Shown here in pieces: positions 54,886 through 62,898 of a stretch of DNA of 64,000 bases; positions within the stretch are counted from its first letter, which is position 1; the number at the start of each line of letters is the position of its first letter. Under the pieces are notes generated by a model. That model did no database searches. It worked only from the letters and a program-made list of their open reading frames with translations, and was not told where the DNA came from. This DNA comes from Desulfocicer vacuolatum DSM 3385. GTDB lineage: Bacteria; Desulfobacterota; Desulfobacteria; Desulfobacterales; Desulfobacteraceae. The stretch spans positions 205,939 through 269,938 of the forward strand of contig NZ_FWXY01000004.1 of the NCBI RefSeq assembly GCF_900176365.1, written 5' to 3'. Position numbers and translations under genes: made by a program.

Positions 54886-55374
54886 TTAAAACTTGAACCC
54901 CAAATTTGACAGGATTCGAAGGTGGGCTTGCTGCATCACCTTAAGTTCCTCCTCGGATAATCCGTTGAACAGCAGGGCGGAAAATTCAGCCACAATGGGG
55001 GCATACTCTTCCAGAACCGCACGCCCCGCGTCGGTGAGAAACACAAGCAACCGCCTTTTATCCCCCTCATCGGAGCGTCGCTGGACATAGCCCTTTTGTT
55101 CAAGGGATGCGATGATGCGGGTCATGTTGTGGCGGTTTTTGTGGGTGAGTCTTGCAAGCTGACTTTGATGGGTTCCATTTTTTGCCGCAAGTACGCCCAA
55201 TACCATAAAGTTTTCCGGGGTAATGGCAGCTCCCGCAGCTTCAAACCGCCGCCTGATTGCTGCACCGATTTCAAGATCCATCAAATGAATAATCATTCCT
55301 TTGGCATCTCGATTTGGAAAAGCAGGGTTGTCGAAAAGTTCAAAATTTTTGAGTTGTATGTTTTTTGTTGTCAT
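54886..55374 (-). CDS. MarR-family repressor of the efflux operon
   Basis: 162 residues. The winged helix is at about 55-125 (ENFMVLGVLAAKNGTHQSQLARLTHKNRHNMTRIIASLEQKGYVQRRSDEGDKRRLLVFLTDAG), with the Asp/Arg wing conserved. Long N- and C-terminal helices make the MarR dimer. It lies 208 bases upstream of the adaptor gene, same strand, and its start codon overlaps a strong set of palindromes, so it is probably autoregulated and controls the tripartite pump. Inducer unknown. Confidence 0.92.
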   Translation of the reverse strand: MTTKNIQLKNFELFDNPAFPNRDAKGMIIHLMDLEIGAAIRRRFEAAGAAITPENFMVLGVLAAKNGTHQSQLARLTHKNRHNMTRIIASLEQKGYVQRRSDEGDKRRLLVFLTDAGRAVLEEYAPIVAEFSALLFNGLSEEELKVMQQAHLRILSNLGFKF

Positions 55375-55394
55375 AGCAACGTTGCTATAGCAAC
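55373..55394. promoter_or_regulatory. Overlapping palindromic operator for the MarR repressor
   Basis: Two perfect palindromes share one arm: ATAGCAACGTTGCTAT (55373-55388) and GTTGCTATAGCAAC (55381-55394). The first overlaps the marR start codon. Flanking TTGTTG at about 55365 and AGCAACAA at 55389 extend the GTTGC/GCAAC half-site pattern. MarR proteins bind such 16-18 base palindromes to block their own promoter. Confidence 0.75.
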
Positions 55395-55672
55395 AAATTA
55401 ATGACCGGTCAATATCATTATTTTGTTTTTAGGAGCTTTAAGATGAGGCTTAACTATGCTTTTGTTAGTTTTTTCTATTTTAAACAATGGGTTGTGTGTG
55501 GGGGGGTGAGAAATTAACCATGGATTTATTTGAAAAATATAAGCGGACCAGGACATTGAACCCGATGCTGTGTTGAGATGCATCTATGATAGAGCATATC
55601 GATTTTGAGTCTGAATGCACATTATAATTATCAATTGGATCGTGATGGGTATCTGTGGTAACTCCTTTGAAA

Positions 55673-56176
55673 ATGAAAATCATGAATCAGATATATAAAT
55701 GGAGCAGGTGGGCACTGGGCATTATTTTTATTTATGCCGGAATTACTAAGCTCATGGACCCCCGGGTTTTTGCCGTTTTAATTGAGGCCTACGGCATTGT
55801 GCCGGAAGGATTGATTTTTCCTGCGGCGGTGTTGCTGCCCCTTATTGAGGTGGTGGCAGGGCTTTTTATTGTTTTTGACATCAGGGGAAGTCTTGCTGTC
55901 ATCTGCGGATTAACCATCTTTTTTATGATAATTCTTGGCTATGGTATTCACATGGGACTGGATGTGGATTGTGGATGTTTTGGGCCTGAAGACCCTGAGT
56001 CCCGAGCCTTTCATGGATTGAGACAGGCATTTATACGGGATGTTTTCATGTTGCTGGATATTTTATTTATTTACATCTGGCGCAGGTATCAAGGTATTGC
56101 CCCCCGATTTTTGCGTGATTTTGTGACAGATTTGCGGAGTATTTTATATAACCGCCACGGGCGGACCGTATTCTGA
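55673..56176 (+). CDS. MauE/DoxX-family membrane protein with repeat-derived C-terminus
   Basis: About 167 residues from ATG 55673; GTG 55655 and ATG 55682 are alternatives and none has a clear ribosome-binding site. Four membrane helices carry the MauE/DoxX pattern (ALGIIFIYAGITKLMDPRVFAVLIEAYGIVPE, AVLLPLIEVVAGLFIVFD, GLTIFFMIILGYGIHMGLDVDCGCFGPED). The CxC in DVDCGCFG is a family mark, consistent with thiol redox partnership. The last dozen or so codons (SILYNRHGRTVF) are encoded by an R1 repeat, so the native end was likely near residue 155. A rhodanese gene follows, separated by the repeat. Confidence 0.8.
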   Translation: MKIMNQIYKWSRWALGIIFIYAGITKLMDPRVFAVLIEAYGIVPEGLIFPAAVLLPLIEVVAGLFIVFDIRGSLAVICGLTIFFMIILGYGIHMGLDVDCGCFGPEDPESRAFHGLRQAFIRDVFMLLDILFIYIWRRYQGIAPRFLRDFVTDLRSILYNRHGRTVF

Positions 56177-56421
56177 TCCCGTTTCGCCCACAACAAAAGT
56201 TGAAATACTCCCCGGATTTGCGGAGTATTTCATATAACGGGCATGTACTGTGGGACACAACGAATATAGGGTCGTAGACGCGGAGCCAAATGGTATTATA
56301 CCGCCGCCCCCCGATGGGCAATGGTCCCGGACCGGAACTGTAGACAGCTCAATTGTCCGGTTCCTATTACCCATCGGGGGGGCGGCTCTGCTGAGGTTGC
56401 CTTGGAGGCTGCCTTTTCATA
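56131..56421 (-). repeat. R1 modular repeat, copy 9 (A, B, fragment)
   Basis: Read on the minus strand, module A (hairpin core at about 56301-56384) is followed by module B (56147-56240). A fragment TTTGCGGAGTATTTTATATA at 56131 repeats the sequence at 56208-56236. The left part is translated as the C-terminus of the MauE-like protein. It fills the 279-base gap before the rhodanese gene. Confidence 0.9.
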
Positions 56422-56455
56422 TAAAAAATGATTTTGAATATTAACAGGAGAAAAA

Positions 56456-56992
56456 ATGAAGCTTGTGAAACAGGTTTTTAAGTGGATGGTATTGACATGT
56501 CTTGTGGTGGGTGTTTCCACCCCTGCATTTGCCTTGTTTGGTAATAAATTTGAAAAAGAACTGGAAAAAGAAGCCGGGGCTGTGAAATTGGTACGTGAAA
56601 TCCAGCGGGGCAATTATGATGTGGTGACAACGGAAGAGCTTAAAAAGTGGATGGATGAAGGTAAGGACATGCTCATCGTGGATACCATGCCCTATGAAGC
56701 CAGTTACAAAAAGAATCATGTGCCGGGAGCGGTTCAGTTTTTGTTTCCCATTCCGGATATGGATCAATGGGACAGCAAAGAAACAGATGGAAAATCCCAG
56801 GCTGATTATGTTAATCTTTTGGGAAAAAATAAAGATAAAATTCTTGTGATTTATTGCGGTTTTGTTAAATGTACCCGAAGCCACAACGGTGCAGCCTGGG
56901 CCTCAAAACTGGGCTATAAGCATGTATATCGGTACACCGGAGGCATTTTTGCCTGGAAGGGTGCCGGTTTTTCTGTGGAAGGCATGAAATAA
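56456..56992 (+). CDS. Exported rhodanese-domain protein
   Basis: 178 residues with a signal peptide (residues 8-26, WMVLTCLVVGVSTPAFA). The rhodanese domain at about 55-178 has the active-site Cys134 in VIYCGFVKCTRSH, and the usual WAS(K)LGY and YTGGIFAWKGAGF. Such proteins carry sulfane sulfur on the active-site Cys. A second Cys at 139 is close. It starts with an AACAGGAGAAAAAATG site and is followed after five bases by the C-GCxxG-C-C gene, a pairing that suggests sulfur or redox chemistry. Confidence 0.92.
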   Translation: MKLVKQVFKWMVLTCLVVGVSTPAFALFGNKFEKELEKEAGAVKLVREIQRGNYDVVTTEELKKWMDEGKDMLIVDTMPYEASYKKNHVPGAVQFLFPIPDMDQWDSKETDGKSQADYVNLLGKNKDKILVIYCGFVKCTRSHNGAAWASKLGYKHVYRYTGGIFAWKGAGFSVEGMK

Positions 56993-56997
56993 TCGCC

Positions 56998-57573
56998 ATG
57001 ACCCCTTTGATACTCAACTCCATGGAAGATAACTGCAATCCCGCTGCGGCCCATCTTGTTGTTTCCCTGAAGGAGTATGCCAGAAATCTCTATGAGACCC
57101 GGCAGCTTTTATGCTCGGAAGCGGTGCTTGTGGCCTTGAACAAGGGGTTGAACGGGGGATTAACCGAAGAGCAGGCCGTTGCCATGGCTGCACCGTTTTG
57201 TGTGGCCATGGGTGACAGCGGCTGCCTGTGCGGTGCCTTAAGTGGCGCTGTTCTGGGGGCCGGCCTGTTCATTGGAAACAGCCGCCCCTATTCCCATCGC
57301 CGGGAGATGCGAAAAAGCGGGCTTGCCCTTCATAATGCTTTTAAAGCTGCCAATGGTGCCACCTGTTGCCGGGTGTTGTCCAGGAAGGTCAAGCATGATA
57401 AAAAAGCACATTTTAAACAGTGCGCCGGTTTAACAGCAGATGCCACGGAAATGGCGGCTCTGCTGATTCTGGATAAACGCCCTGAATTGCTCCAGGCCTT
57501 TGACAGCCCGGTAACATTAAAAAAACATGGTCGTCTGGGGGGGATGATGGCGTATCTGTCCCGGTGGTTTTGA
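56998..57573 (+). CDS. C-GCxxG-C-C family protein
   Basis: 191 residues. The family pattern is seen as LLCSEAVLVALN, then PFCVAMGDSGCLCGALSGAVLGAGLFIG, then ATCCRVLSRK and FKQCAGLTADATE. These Cys-rich proteins are widespread in anaerobes and are predicted to bind metal clusters or be redox active; the exact function is not known. It lies five bases after the rhodanese gene and is probably co-transcribed. The ribosome-binding site is weak, so ATG 57022 is an alternative start. Confidence 0.85.
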   Translation: MTPLILNSMEDNCNPAAAHLVVSLKEYARNLYETRQLLCSEAVLVALNKGLNGGLTEEQAVAMAAPFCVAMGDSGCLCGALSGAVLGAGLFIGNSRPYSHRREMRKSGLALHNAFKAANGATCCRVLSRKVKHDKKAHFKQCAGLTADATEMAALLILDKRPELLQAFDSPVTLKKHGRLGGMMAYLSRWF

Positions 57574-57614
57574 TCATCTATTGTCCTTCATCCATTCTGT
57601 GTGCTGAGATTGTT

Positions 57615-57708
57615 TTTTATATGAAATACTCCGCAGATCAGGGGGGGATTTCAAACTTTGTTGTGGGCAGGGCCGGATCAGAATACGGTCTGCCCGTGGT
57701 AGTTATAT
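57615..57708 (+). repeat. R1 module B, copy 10
   Basis: A single, well-preserved module B, TTATATGAAATACTCCGCAG through CCCGTGGTAGTTATAT, with TTATAT at both ends. It lies in the 343-base gap between the C-GCxxG-C-C gene and queD; the rest of the gap holds the queD leader. Confidence 0.88.
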
Positions 57709-57878
57709 TCGTTTTCTGCATTCAAAGTTGCGAAAAATGGTATGTTTTTTGATTCAATGCTCGTGGAATGTGATAAAAAATAGTTGATTCCTTTTTCAAA
57801 AGGTGTATACTTCTCATTTTTTCGGCGGACGAGTGGAACCCCGCCTTATAAATTCTCCCTCACTAATGATATTTAAGT

Positions 57879-57904
57879 CATGTTGTCGGTGCCTGGGCAA
57901 CATG
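57879..57904 (+). promoter_or_regulatory. Hairpin in the queD leader
   Basis: CATGTTG (57879-57885) pairs with CAACATG (57898-57904) around a 12-base loop, immediately before the queD ribosome-binding site at 57908. A second GGCGG/CCGCC pair sits about 40-60 bases upstream. No recognised preQ1 riboswitch consensus is visible. A translational control element is possible. Confidence 0.35.
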
Positions 57905-57916
57905 TAAAAGGTGGCT

Positions 57917-58321
57917 ATGCTTACAATTACCAGACAGTTTAAATTTGATGCGGCCCATCGGCTGTTCCTCAAAAATCTCACCCACCGGGAAAACCATGAC
58001 ATATTTGGCAAGTGCAGCAAGGTTCATGGACACACCTATTGTTTAAAAATCACCATTTCCGGCAAGGTCCAGCCCACCGGGATGATCCTCAACTTTACAG
58101 ATCTTAAAAGAATTGTTGAAACCCGCATTATTGACCGTTATGATCATAGTTTCCTTAATGATCTTGATGAATATAAGGATTTACCCACCACGGCGGAGAA
58201 CATGGCCCTTTATATTTTTAAGGCGCTCTCCCCCTGCCTTAAATCCAGGGACCTGACGCTGACCCGTGTGGTGCTTTATGAAACCCCGGATTCATGGGCA
58301 ACGGTGACCTCTGATGTCTGA
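57917..58321 (+). CDS. queD: 6-carboxytetrahydropterin synthase
   Basis: 134 residues from ATG 57917 (GTG 57911 overlaps the AAGGTG site). QueD makes 6-carboxy-5,6,7,8-tetrahydropterin from dihydroneopterin triphosphate in preQ0 synthesis. The zinc-binding FDAAHRL (His14) and HGHTY (His37, His39) are present, as are the catalytic Cys33, YDHSFLND, TTAENMALYIF and YETPDSWATV. It overlaps queE by eight bases. It is the first gene of queD-queE-queC. Confidence 0.93.
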   Translation: MLTITRQFKFDAAHRLFLKNLTHRENHDIFGKCSKVHGHTYCLKITISGKVQPTGMILNFTDLKRIVETRIIDRYDHSFLNDLDEYKDLPTTAENMALYIFKALSPCLKSRDLTLTRVVLYETPDSWATVTSDV

Positions 58322-59042
58322 TCCCCAATGTGGCGGGAACTTCTCACAAAATTCATTACCCCCTGATCCTGGCCCTGATTTTCGTTTTTCCCCGGTAGAA
58401 TCCTTGCCTGATATGATGATTGAAGTTTCTGAAATATTTACATCCATTCAGGGAGAAGGTCCTTTTCTGGGACGACCTGCCTCTTTTTTAAGATTAAGTA
58501 AATGCCTGCCCCCCCTTTGCCCCTGGTGCGATACACGGCATGCCTGGGAACCGGGTGAATGGATATCCATCAAAACGGTGGCTGCCGGGATAGTGGCATT
58601 GGAAAACAAGCTTTGTGTGATCACAGGGGGAGAGCCTTATCTACAGTGGAATGCCGGGTTGAATTTTTTGGAAAAATATCTCATTGAACAGGGCTTGACC
58701 GTTCAATATGAAACCAGCGGTAAAGTTTTAATTCCGTCGGATTCCAGGGGATTTAAGGTCTGTTCTCCCAAATATCTTGCCGATACCTGGCATTTCATTC
58801 CTGAAAATACAAGCCTTGCACACTGTTTTAAATTTGTTGTGAAAGATGATTTTACAAAGGTGAATGCCTTTATAAAAGAACACCATATTCCTGCAAATAA
58901 AGTGTGGGTCATGCCCATGGGGGCGCTGCGGCATGAACAGCTTGAACATTCTTCCAGGATCTGGGATTTTTGTGTAAAAAATCATTATAATTTTTCCCCG
59001 CGCCTTCACACATTGTTTTTTAACAACCAGCAAGGAGTTTAA
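58314..59042 (+). CDS. queE: 7-carboxy-7-deazaguanine synthase with atypical radical-SAM motif
   Basis: 242 residues. QueE uses S-adenosylmethionine radical chemistry to convert carboxytetrahydropterin to 7-carboxy-7-deazaguanine. EIFTSIQGEGPFLGRPASFLRLSKC (40-64) matches the family. The cluster-binding cysteines are Cys64, Cys69 and Cys72: CLPPLCPWCDT, spaced Cx4CxxC, one residue longer than the common Cx3CxxC. ITGGEPYLQ follows. The start at 58314 overlaps queD; an internal ATG at 58413 would give the typical N-terminus but lacks a ribosome-binding site. queC follows after one base. Confidence 0.9.
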   Translation: MSDPQCGGNFSQNSLPPDPGPDFRFSPVESLPDMMIEVSEIFTSIQGEGPFLGRPASFLRLSKCLPPLCPWCDTRHAWEPGEWISIKTVAAGIVALENKLCVITGGEPYLQWNAGLNFLEKYLIEQGLTVQYETSGKVLIPSDSRGFKVCSPKYLADTWHFIPENTSLAHCFKFVVKDDFTKVNAFIKEHHIPANKVWVMPMGALRHEQLEHSSRIWDFCVKNHYNFSPRLHTLFFNNQQGV

Positions 59043-59043
59043 C

Positions 59044-59703
59044 ATGGTTGATGCAATAATTGTCTTGTCCGGCGGTATGGATTCTGCCGTACTTCTGGCT
59101 GATACCCTGGAGCAGGGGAAAACAGTTGAGGCCATCAGCTTTGATTATGGTTCAAAACACAATGGCCGGGAACTTCCCATGGCCCGGGAATTGTGCGAAC
59201 ACTTCAAGATTGACCATGAAATTATCCCACTGCCCTTTATCAATGAACTTTTTTCATCCTCTCTTTTATCAAGTGGCGAAGATGTTCCGGATGGTGCTTA
59301 TATGGCATCAAACATGAAGAGTACTGTTGTGCCGTTTAGAAACGGGATCATGCTTTCCATTGCCGCCGGGTATGCTGAATCTGTGGAGGCTTCAGAAGTG
59401 TTGTTAGGCTCCCATTCCGGGGATCATCATATTTATCCGGACTGTCGCCCGGAATTTAACAATGCCTTTGCCCATGCGGTGAATGTGGGCACCGACGGAA
59501 AAATTGATATTCGTTTTCCGTTTTCCCATCTTAATAAAAGGGACATCGGAGATATAGGAAGACGTCTGGGAGTTGATTTTTCGCGAACCTGGACCTGTTA
59601 CAAGGGTGGTCGGATTCATTGCGGTACCTGCGGGGCCTGTGATGAGAGAAAATATGCCCTGCGACATGAACAAGGGCTGGATGTTACACGATATCTTGTG
59701 TGA
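59044..59703 (+). CDS. queC: 7-cyano-7-deazaguanine synthase
   Basis: 219 residues. The PP-loop LSGGMDSAVLLAD is at 8-20. QueC converts carboxydeazaguanine to preQ0 with ATP and ammonia. The C-terminal zinc site is Cys185, Cys193, Cys196 and Cys199 (TCYKGGRIHCGTCGACDERK). Other family blocks: ISFDYGSKHNGRELPMA, SGEDVPDGAYMASNMKSTVVPFRNGIML and GSHSGDHHIYPDCRPEF. The site is a clear AAGGAG. A hairpin with a T-tract follows the stop, so the queDEC transcript may end here, leaving queF separate. Confidence 0.95.
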   Translation: MVDAIIVLSGGMDSAVLLADTLEQGKTVEAISFDYGSKHNGRELPMARELCEHFKIDHEIIPLPFINELFSSSLLSSGEDVPDGAYMASNMKSTVVPFRNGIMLSIAAGYAESVEASEVLLGSHSGDHHIYPDCRPEFNNAFAHAVNVGTDGKIDIRFPFSHLNKRDIGDIGRRLGVDFSRTWTCYKGGRIHCGTCGACDERKYALRHEQGLDVTRYLV

Positions 59704-59722
59704 GTTGTCCATCAGATTTTCC

Positions 59723-59764
59723 AGCCCTTATAACCGCTGTGGACGGACGGGCTTTATTTTTTTT
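59723..59764 (+). terminator. Probable terminator after queC
   Basis: AGCCC (59723-59727) pairs with GGGCT (59749-59753), with inner CCG/CGG pairing, followed by a run of T (about 59757-59764). Placed 20 bases after the queC stop. Confidence 0.6.
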
Positions 59765-59780
59765 GACCTTGGTTACATAG

Positions 59781-59909
59781 AATGAATATTGAAGACGGTA
59801 TTATGCCGCCCCCCCCCGAGAGGCAATGGTCCCGGCCCGGAACTGTAGACAGCTCGATTGGCCGGTTCCTATTACCCCTCGGGGGGGCTCTGCTGAGGTT
59901 GTCCAGAAG
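59781..59909 (-). repeat. R1 repeat, copy 11 (truncated module A)
   Basis: A shortened module A, GGTATTATGCCGCCCCCCCC to CTCTGCTGAGGTTGTCC, with decayed hairpin arms (CCCCCCCGAGAGGCAAT/ATTACCCCTCGGGGGGG). It begins about 80 bases after the queC stop and its right end nearly touches the R2 element at 59923. Confidence 0.85.
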
Positions 59910-59922
59910 TTTTATTTTCTAA

Positions 59923-60106
59923 CTCAACTTTCGGGCTTCATTTCAAAGCCGGCATTTTTAAATGTACCGATGGGGTCCGTGTGCCGACGGGGTCAGGATT
60001 TTGTTATTGATGTTATCGACCAAGGCCTTTGCCAACGAAAAAAGCCTCGATAATGTCAATAACGAAAGCCTGACCCCACCACGAAATGCGAACACCGAAA
60101 GTTGAG
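59923..60106 (+). mobile_element. R2 MITE-like element, copy 3
   Basis: A 184-base nested palindrome with matching 12-bp ends CTCAACTTTCGG and CCGAAAGTTGAG, and core GTTATTGATGTTATCGA/TCGATAATGTCAATAAC. A perfect 7-bp duplication TTTCTAA flanks it (59916-59922 and 60107-60113). No coding capacity. It sits in the 473-base gap between queC and queF, just after a truncated R1 module, and is the most complete of the three. Confidence 0.92.
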
Positions 60107-60176
60107 TTTCTAATAAAAACCCCACATGGCTGTAACCACCAGTCACAACGAACAATGAAAAAGAAAGAAATAAAAA

Positions 60177-61022
60177 ATGATCAATGATCCCATACAAGAA
60201 AACAGCCCCTCCGGCATTCCCCTTGGCAGGCAGATCGCTCATAGTGAAACCTACGATCCTTCCCAGCTTTTTTGTGTAGCACGCAAAGATGCCAGAAAAA
60301 CCCTGGGGATTAACACAGAACTTCCTTTTTTCGGTGTTGATATCTGGAATGCCTATGAACTGTCATGGCTGGATCAAAAGGGAAAACCCTGTGTGGCCAT
60401 GGGTGAAATAATGTTTTCCAGTACCGGTGAAAACATTATTGAGTCTAAATCCCTTAAACTTTACCTCAATTCGTTTAATTTTACCCGTTTTGAATCAACG
60501 GACAAAGTTAAAGAAACCATTATAAGGGATTTAAGCGGGGCAACTGTGGGGGATGTGGCGGTAAATATCTTTGTGCCCCGGGATTTTGCCATGCTTGATA
60601 TCAAAGCCCCCCGGGGAATATGCATTGATTTAATTGAGATTAAAGATGACATTGACCAGTATACGCTTGATCCGTCATATTTGAAAACCGATTCCGCCGG
60701 GGTTGAAGAAACGCTTTTTTCAAATCTTTTGAGGACCAATTGCCCGGTGACCGGACAGCCGGACTGGGCAACCGTGAAGATTGATTATAAGGGCAATGCC
60801 ATGGATCACGAAGGATTGCTTCGGTATATTATTTCCCTTCGGCAGCACCAGGGATTCCATGAAAATTGCGTTGAGCTTATTTTCATGGATATTTTACATC
60901 AATGTGCTCCGGATTTTCTTTCTGTGCAGGCCAGATTTACCCGGCGGGGCGGTCTTGATATTAATCCCTGCCGCTCCAGCCATGAGATTCCTTTTTCAAA
61001 TATCCGGCTTGCCCGGCAGTGA
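60177..61022 (+). CDS. queF: NADPH-dependent 7-cyano-7-deazaguanine reductase (long type)
   Basis: 281 residues, the long (E. coli-type) QueF of two tandem domains. It reduces preQ0 to preQ1 with NADPH. The catalytic Cys189 lies in LLRTNCPVTGQPDWATV with Asp196, and the QueF signature ESKSLKLYLNSF is at 89-100. There is a weak ribosome-binding site. It is the only queuosine gene here not contiguous with queDEC; two repeat elements and a terminator-like hairpin lie between. Regulation is therefore likely independent. Confidence 0.93.
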   Translation: MINDPIQENSPSGIPLGRQIAHSETYDPSQLFCVARKDARKTLGINTELPFFGVDIWNAYELSWLDQKGKPCVAMGEIMFSSTGENIIESKSLKLYLNSFNFTRFESTDKVKETIIRDLSGATVGDVAVNIFVPRDFAMLDIKAPRGICIDLIEIKDDIDQYTLDPSYLKTDSAGVEETLFSNLLRTNCPVTGQPDWATVKIDYKGNAMDHEGLLRYIISLRQHQGFHENCVELIFMDILHQCAPDFLSVQARFTRRGGLDINPCRSSHEIPFSNIRLARQ

Positions 61023-61144
61023 ATGACCAATAAGGTCTAAGTCCCTTATGATTGAAGAGATTCAACCTTAAAATCAGCTTGATATTTTTTTGAGCCCAAT
61101 ACCCGTTAATGGGGATTTTGAGTCTTTATCCAGGGGGAATGATG

Positions 61145-62368
61145 TTAAATTTTGTTCCGGTTAGACCCATTGTTTGCCCGGTAAGCTTTGGCAAGGCCGC
61201 CTGCGGCGGTTTCCCTGTAAAGGGAGGGTAGGGCCTGTCCGGTTTCTTTCATAACTGCCGTGACCTGGTCAAAGCTGATTTTGTGGACCCCGTCGGATAA
61301 CAGGGCAAAATGGCAGCAGCTCAGGGCACGGGTGGCGGCATGGGCATTTCTTTCAATGCAGGGAATCTGCACCAGGCCGTCCACAGGATCGCAGGTCAGG
61401 CCCAGATGGTGCTCCAGGGCCATTTCTGCGGCATATTCTATCTGCCCCACGGTTCCTCCCAGCAATTGAGTGGCTGCGGCCGCAGCCATGGCGCAGGCCG
61501 TGCCAATCTCCCCCTGGCAGCCCACTTCGGCCCCGGAGATGCTGGCGTTAAATTTCACCAAGTTGCCCACAAGACCGGCTGTGGCCAATGCTTTTAAAAT
61601 AGCTGTTTTACGGGATTTTAATGTCAGGGATAAATGGTAAAGCACGGCGGGGAGAACCCCACAGGCCCCGCATGTGGGAGCAGTGACAATGATACCCTTG
61701 TCTGCATTTTCTTCGGCCACGGCATAGGCATAGGCTGCCACCAGGCCGTCATTACGCACATCAGGCCTGAGCATGCCAGCCCTGGTGTGCAGTGCACTTG
61801 CTTTACGGGCCAGGCCGAGACTGCCGGGCAGTTTGCCGTCTTTATTAAGGCCCCGTTCCAAAGATCGGGTCATGGTATTCCATACTGTTTCCAGGTGTTC
61901 CCAGATATCCGGTGCATCGTGATCGGTCACATATTCCCAGAACGATTGTCCTGAAGTTTGAAAATAATCCAAAAACGCCTTCATTGTGGTCAGCGGATAG
62001 ACAGGCTTTGCAATGGCCGGTAAGTCTTTTTCCATCAATGCACCACCGCCGATGCTGTATACTTCGCTCATTCCCTGGCAACTTCCGTTTTTGTCCAGCG
62101 CTTCAAAGCGCATGCCATTGGGATGCAGCTCCAATGAGGCTTCCTCTTTCCACACAATTTCAAGGGGTTTGTCCACAATGGCCTCCTCAATAGCTTTGTC
62201 AGTGAGGTGCCCTTTACCTGTGGCAGCCAGGCTGGAAAACAGAGTAACCCGATACCCATGAGCATGGGGATATCGGGTTAAAAATTCTTTGGCCGCCCGG
62301 CTGGGTGCCATGGTGTGGCTGCTGGAAGGACCAAGACCGATCCTGTATAATTTTTTTAATGATTCCAT
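61145..62368 (-). CDS. L-serine ammonia-lyase, iron-sulfur dependent, single chain
   Basis: 407 residues. It deaminates L-serine to pyruvate. The N-terminal beta-like domain opens with LYRIGLGPSSSHTMAPSRAA, and the alpha-like domain holds the [4Fe-4S] cysteines in APTCGACGVLPAV, GCQGEIGTACAMAAA and LTCDPVDGLVQIPCIERN. It is shorter than E. coli SdaA (about 454), mainly in the N-terminal half. It is oxygen-sensitive in known family members, fitting an anaerobe. It stands alone, with an IS and R1 region upstream and queF convergent downstream. Confidence 0.92.
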   Translation of the reverse strand: MESLKKLYRIGLGPSSSHTMAPSRAAKEFLTRYPHAHGYRVTLFSSLAATGKGHLTDKAIEEAIVDKPLEIVWKEEASLELHPNGMRFEALDKNGSCQGMSEVYSIGGGALMEKDLPAIAKPVYPLTTMKAFLDYFQTSGQSFWEYVTDHDAPDIWEHLETVWNTMTRSLERGLNKDGKLPGSLGLARKASALHTRAGMLRPDVRNDGLVAAYAYAVAEENADKGIIVTAPTCGACGVLPAVLYHLSLTLKSRKTAILKALATAGLVGNLVKFNASISGAEVGCQGEIGTACAMAAAAATQLLGGTVGQIEYAAEMALEHHLGLTCDPVDGLVQIPCIERNAHAATRALSCCHFALLSDGVHKISFDQVTAVMKETGQALPSLYRETAAGGLAKAYRANNGSNRNKI

Positions 62369-62681
62369 GGGGCGGCTCCCGGTGCATGGTGGCAGCAGAA
62401 AAATAGGGGCCTGCCACCTGGGTTAAATTGATTTTGGGTATTTTATAACAATGCTGAATTCAGATATTTTTTGTTCAAATAATAATGTTTTCCATTTAAA
62501 AAATATTATCTTTTTAAGAAAAGCTCAACTATAGAGATGATGATTTCTCCTGTCAAGTTTAAAACTATCAGGATATGAATTTTATTAATTTAGTTATTTA
62601 GGTTCAGCGTTGGGTAATCTTGCCATTTTTACTTGATGAAAAATCTTCTTGAGGATTATATCGACAAATTATATCGTTATT

Positions 62682-62853
62682 TTTTATATGCAACACTTCG
62701 CAAATCAGGGGTGTATTTCAAGCTTTTTTGTGGGCGGAGCGAGGACAGAATACGGTCCGCCCGTGGCGGTTATATGAAACACTCCGCAAACCTGTGGGAT
62801 ATTTCTACCTTTGTTGTGGGCAGAGCCGGATACGATCTGCCTGCGGCAGTTAT
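62682..62853 (+). repeat. R1 repeat, copy 12 (two tandem B modules)
   Basis: Two B modules sharing a GGTTATATGAAACACTCC junction at about 62768. The first is good; the second has lost about eight bases (GCCGGATACGATCTGCC). It occupies part of the 530-base divergent gap 62369-62898. Positions 62369-62680 are AT-rich and show no gene; the promoter for the serine lyase must lie there. Confidence 0.85.
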
Positions 62854-62898
62854 AAAAAAAATTTGAAGTGTATTTCAACTGTTAACAGGAGAATAAAA

